Shown in pieces: positions 31,681 to 34,428 of a stretch of 34,428 nucleotides of DNA (position 1 is the first letter of the stretch; each line of letters starts with the position of its first letter). This stretch comes from an uncultured Porphyromonadaceae bacterium. Its GTDB lineage: Bacteria > Bacteroidota > Bacteroidia > Bacteroidales > Muribaculaceae. Under the pieces are notes generated by a model. That model did not search any database. It was not told the DNA's origin and saw only the letters and a list, made by a program, of their open reading frames with translations. The stretch is taken from the NCBI GenBank assembly GCA_902491515.1, contig CABUIC010000030.1:1-34428 (forward strand), written 5' to 3'. The position numbers and the translations under genes are program-made.

Positions 31681-32956
31681 ATTTTATTGAATTGGGGCGG
31701 TAGACGACCACAGCTCGCGGCCCCGAAAGAAGCACTGAGGCAGTGGAGCGGATGCCGTCTGCGGTAATGCTTCTTCTCAGCCCGACGCGGGCATTGATGT
31801 CGTCGCCGTGATATTCATCGAGAGCGAGTTCCGTTGCCACGTTCAGGTAGCTTAGAGTCTGGAGCCTGAACTGGGTCTCGAATCTGTTGAAAACCCTCTC
31901 AAGCTCCCTTTGCGAGCAACCGCCGCCATTTTCCGTATTTCCGAGGAGAGAAAGCTCCTTAGTCATTATGTCGTCGGCCAGAGCGATTTCCTTGTCGCTG
32001 TCGCGCGTGAGGATTGCAGTGAGCATAAGCATTCCCGTGTCCTCGCTCCCGGATATCGAAGCGTCCGCCTGGGCGAAAAGGCCATCGGCGGCTCCTCCGG
32101 CAACGAGCCTGCGGTAGAAGCGCGAGGCTTTGCCTGAGGCGAGGATGTCGGTGATGGTGTCGGCCTCCGCATATCCTTTCTTCCCGTAGGAAGCCATGGG
32201 GTAGGCGATTATCAGCATCGGTTGCGGTACTTCGCCGCGGAGCTCCGTGAAGGGCACTACTTCCGACGGATTGAACTTGAAGACGGGCCGTGGAGCGATT
32301 TCCCTGCGTGGAATAGGTCCGAACCATTTGTGGGCCAGTTCGCTTACGCGCTCGAAAGTCACGTTTCCGCTTACGCTGAGGATTGCATTGTCCGGGGCGT
32401 AGTGGGCATAGAACCAGTCCCGGATGTCGTAAAGGGTTACGCGCTCTATGTGCTCCGGGCTCAGTCCTATCGTCGGCCAGGAGTAAGGATGGCTGCCGTA
32501 AAGCGCCTTTCGGAGAGTGTGGTATATGTCGCCGTAGGGCTGGTTGAGCACCAGCTGCTTGAATTCCTCGATAACTACGCCTCTCTGCACCTCCAGAGCA
32601 TCTTCCCTGAAGCTGAGGGCAAGCATCCGGTCGCTCTCGAGATAGAAGGCGGTCTCGACGTTCTGGGCCGGCAACGTGTCATAGAAATTTGTGAAATCAT
32701 TCGTGGTCCATGCATTCGAGCTGCCTCCGGCGTCCTGAAGGATAGTGTCGAAATCGGGAACGTTTTCCGACCCTCCGAACATAAGGTGTTCGAACAGGTG
32801 TGCTATTCCGGTCATGCCGGGCCTCTCGTCGCGCGCGCCCGTATCATATAAAACGTCGACAGCCACCATGGCCGTCGACGGATCATAATTGTGGACAACG
32901 CGCAGCCCGTTAGGCAAAGTGAAGCGGCGGGGAGCGATGGTCTTGCTTACAGCCAT
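31679..32956 (-). CDS. M16 family zinc metallopeptidase
   Basis: A 425-residue insulinase/pitrilysin-type peptidase. The inverted zinc motif H53-L-F-E-H57 lies in the usual context A-H-L-F-E-H-L-M-F-G-G, and the third ligand should be in the downstream V-V-I-E-E stretch. A second domain (about 200-425) is typical of the two-domain 45-kDa M16 proteins. The N-terminus lacks a signal peptide, so it may act in the cytosol or be exported by another route. Its ATG overlaps the cyclophilin stop by one base, so the two genes are translationally coupled. Confidence 0.92.
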   Translation of the reverse strand: MAVSKTIAPRRFTLPNGLRVVHNYDPSTAMVAVDVLYDTGARDERPGMTGIAHLFEHLMFGGSENVPDFDTILQDAGGSSNAWTTNDFTNFYDTLPAQNVETAFYLESDRMLALSFREDALEVQRGVVIEEFKQLVLNQPYGDIYHTLRKALYGSHPYSWPTIGLSPEHIERVTLYDIRDWFYAHYAPDNAILSVSGNVTFERVSELAHKWFGPIPRREIAPRPVFKFNPSEVVPFTELRGEVPQPMLIIAYPMASYGKKGYAEADTITDILASGKASRFYRRLVAGGAADGLFAQADASISGSEDTGMLMLTAILTRDSDKEIALADDIMTKELSLLGNTENGGGCSQRELERVFNRFETQFRLQTLSYLNVATELALDEYHGDDINARVGLRRSITADGIRSTASVLLSGPRAVVVYRPNSIK

Positions 32957-33870
32957 TATTCCTGTACGATGCTCATGGAATTTATACGGATGTCAGCCCT
33001 CGGACGGTCGCGCCCGTCAGTCTCGGCCTTTTCAATGCGGTCTATTACGTCCATACCGTCCACTACTTCGCCGAAAACCGTGTAGGCCCCGTCGAGATGC
33101 GGGGCGCCACCGACCGTTGTATAAGTCGCCTTCATCTCGTCCGTGAGCATGGGGCCGTCGCCTGCAACTGCGGCCTCTGTCTCCTTGATGAGCTTCTCCT
33201 GAAGCGCCTGAAGTCCGGCCTGATCGCGGTTGCGGCGGAGAGTCATTATCTCGTCGCGGTGCTTAATTGCCAGACCGTTGAAGATATCCTGCATCTTCGT
33301 GTGCTTCATCTGCTGTTCAACTTGCCCGAGCTGGCCCTCGGAAAGAGGTCGGCCGGTCACGACATAGAACTGCGAGCCGCTTGAACGCTTCTCTGGATTG
33401 ACCTGATCGCCCTGACGGGCTGCCGCGAGGGCGTAGCGCTTGTGGAAGTGCTTGGGAAAAAGAATTTCGGCGTCAATCTGATAGCCGGGACCGCCACTGC
33501 CGAGAGCAGCGCCGGCCGGAGCCGTCTTTGAGTCGGGATCTCCGGCCTGAACCATGAAATCCTTGATAACACGGTGGAAGAGAGTGCCGTTGTAATAACC
33601 CTCCTTTACGAGTTTGATGAAATTTTCCTGATGCTTGGGAGTGTCGCCGTAGAGGAGAACGGTGAAGTCCCCGGCCGTGGTGCTGACAAGAACTTTAACG
33701 TCCTTGTTGATTTCTTTTACAGGTGCAGTCATGCTTGAGTTCTGTTTTGTGTTTCGGACCGTAGAGTCGGCTGCGGCCACAGACTTGCCGGCCGAAGCCC
33801 CTTCGCTTCCGCAGGCCATCGCACCGAGTGCGAAGACCGCGAGCGAGATGGTTCGTATTATTCGTAACAT
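32956..33870 (-). CDS. Cyclophilin-type peptidyl-prolyl isomerase lipoprotein
   Basis: A 304-residue protein. A signal peptide ends at a probable lipidated Cys20. The cyclophilin domain starts near 60: F-H-R at 98-100 with catalytic Arg100, M-V-Q-A-G at 106-110, G-S-Q-F-Y-V at 165-170, and V-F-G-E-V-V-D-G-M at 265-273. Between strands, at about 174-255, there is an 80-residue helical, charged insertion absent from ordinary cyclophilins. Proline isomerisation of exported proteins at the envelope is likely. It sits between a hypothetical gene (7-base gap) and the M16 peptidase. Confidence 0.92.
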   Translation of the reverse strand: MLRIIRTISLAVFALGAMACGSEGASAGKSVAAADSTVRNTKQNSSMTAPVKEINKDVKVLVSTTAGDFTVLLYGDTPKHQENFIKLVKEGYYNGTLFHRVIKDFMVQAGDPDSKTAPAGAALGSGGPGYQIDAEILFPKHFHKRYALAAARQGDQVNPEKRSSGSQFYVVTGRPLSEGQLGQVEQQMKHTKMQDIFNGLAIKHRDEIMTLRRNRDQAGLQALQEKLIKETEAAVAGDGPMLTDEMKATYTTVGGAPHLDGAYTVFGEVVDGMDVIDRIEKAETDGRDRPRADIRINSMSIVQE

Positions 33871-33877
33871 TATCCGT

Positions 33878-34261
33878 TCAGATTTTGTTGGGCTCGGGAT
33901 AGAGGCGCTTGTAGATGCGTCGGAAATTGTCGTCGGAGGCGCAGAGTTGCTCGCGGCGCTCGAGACAGTCGGCGCCGTAAAGACTTGTCATAAGCTCCGG
34001 GAGATATTTGTGCTCGCGGTCCTTGTCGATTGTCGCGGCGACAAGCGTGCGCACCTGTTCCTCGAAACCGTCGGGGTCAATGGCGTGGAGATACCTGGCC
34101 GCACTGGCAAGGAACTGACCCGTCAGGTCCACCGTGCGCATGATGTCGATAAGCTCCGTCAGGTCCTCAGGCGTGCACGACCCCATGTTGTTGGCAAGAA
34201 ATGCATAACTCAGCAACCCGTCAGGGTCAAGCCTGAGCCTTTTTTTATCGTCTTCAGTCAT
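33878..34261 (-). CDS. Hypothetical helical protein leading the cyclophilin-M16 operon
   Basis: A 127-residue soluble, mostly helical, acidic protein with three Cys and no signal peptide or known motif. I do not recognise the family. It has a strong promoter and ends 7 bases before the cyclophilin start, so it is co-transcribed with the isomerase and the peptidase. A quality-control or regulatory role would be a guess from context only. Confidence 0.78.
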   Translation of the reverse strand: MTEDDKKRLRLDPDGLLSYAFLANNMGSCTPEDLTELIDIMRTVDLTGQFLASAARYLHAIDPDGFEEQVRTLVAATIDKDREHKYLPELMTSLYGADCLERREQLCASDDNFRRIYKRLYPEPNKI

Positions 34262-34295
34262 TGTCTGTAATCTTATATATGCATATATGCAACTG

Positions 34296-34327
34296 CAAAA
34301 TTACATATTCCCCCCCACATTTCCAAA
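34296..34327 (-). promoter_or_regulatory. Promoter of the hypothetical-cyclophilin-M16 operon
   Basis: On the minus strand TTTG (34324-34327), 20 bases, then TAATTTTG (34296-34303) followed by C: a full match to the Bacteroidetes promoter. Transcription near 34289 gives a leader of about 28 bases. Confidence 0.75.
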
Positions 34328-34383
34328 TTTCCATTCACCCCCGCCGCTAAACCTCTGGGACGGCTGTCTGATAACGCGAGTTC

Positions 34384-34410
34384 GGGATAAAAACATACGA
34401 TTTTTATCCC
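34384..34410. other. Perfect 10-bp palindrome near the window edge
   Basis: Arms GGGATAAAAA at 34384-34393 and TTTTTATCCC at 34401-34410, with a 7-base loop. No separate T run follows on either strand, but the arms carry A5/T5. It may be a terminator for a gene beyond the edge or an operator. An ATG follows at 34411 on the + strand with only six codons visible. Confidence 0.45.
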
Positions 34411-34428
34411 ATGGCTAAGGGCACAAAT

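Overview
The window looks like chromosomal DNA of a GC-rich Bacteroidales bacterium, possibly from the Muribaculaceae, although the family cannot be fixed by eye. The evidence is several intergenic promoters of the Bacteroidetes type (TTTG, then TAnnTTTG 19-21 bases later), few Shine-Dalgarno sequences, exported lipoproteins and an outer-membrane barrel, ATP-dependent PEP carboxykinase, an NfnAB pair and a WG-repeat protein. No rRNA, tRNA, CRISPR array, insertion sequence or phage gene was recognised.

Layout. 1-4650 (mostly +): a small membrane protein, a PstS-like lipoprotein, a TPR protein and rarA, ending in a strong bidirectional terminator. 4670-14425 (-): an outer-membrane barrel gene, then a tightly overlapping six-gene operon read from 13866 down to 5426. 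It encodes an FHA protein, a 26-residue membrane peptide, a PP2C phosphatase with a membrane anchor, a 1400-residue SEDS glycosyltransferase/class B PBP fusion, a second FHA-like protein and a MATE transporter. A PH-like membrane protein lies upstream. 14527-21324 (+): mlaE, mlaF, holB, an AddB-like Fe-S nuclease and hemW, joined by start/stop overlaps or gaps of a few bases. 21384-30178 (-): a WG-repeat protein, an nfnA-nfnB-znuA-znuC operon, a small lipoprotein and pckA. 30179-30703 has no convincing gene. 30704-34261 (-): tcdA, then an operon of a hypothetical protein, a cyclophilin and an M16 peptidase. Between tcdA and the peptidase gene a near-ideal promoter and a perfect terminator on the + strand frame a probable short RNA.

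The most interesting region is 5426-13866. Its FHA, PP2C, SEDS and PBP content resembles the actinobacterial pknB/pstP/rodA/pbpA/fhaA locus that ties peptidoglycan synthesis to Ser/Thr phosphorylation. Here the polymerase and crosslinking enzyme are one polypeptide, the kinase is absent from the window, and a 26-residue membrane peptide sits between the FHA and phosphatase genes. The promoter of this operon has its -7 box in the loop of a perfect 12-bp inverted repeat.

All functions are called from motifs and family resemblance read by eye. No database search, structure prediction or expression data were available.
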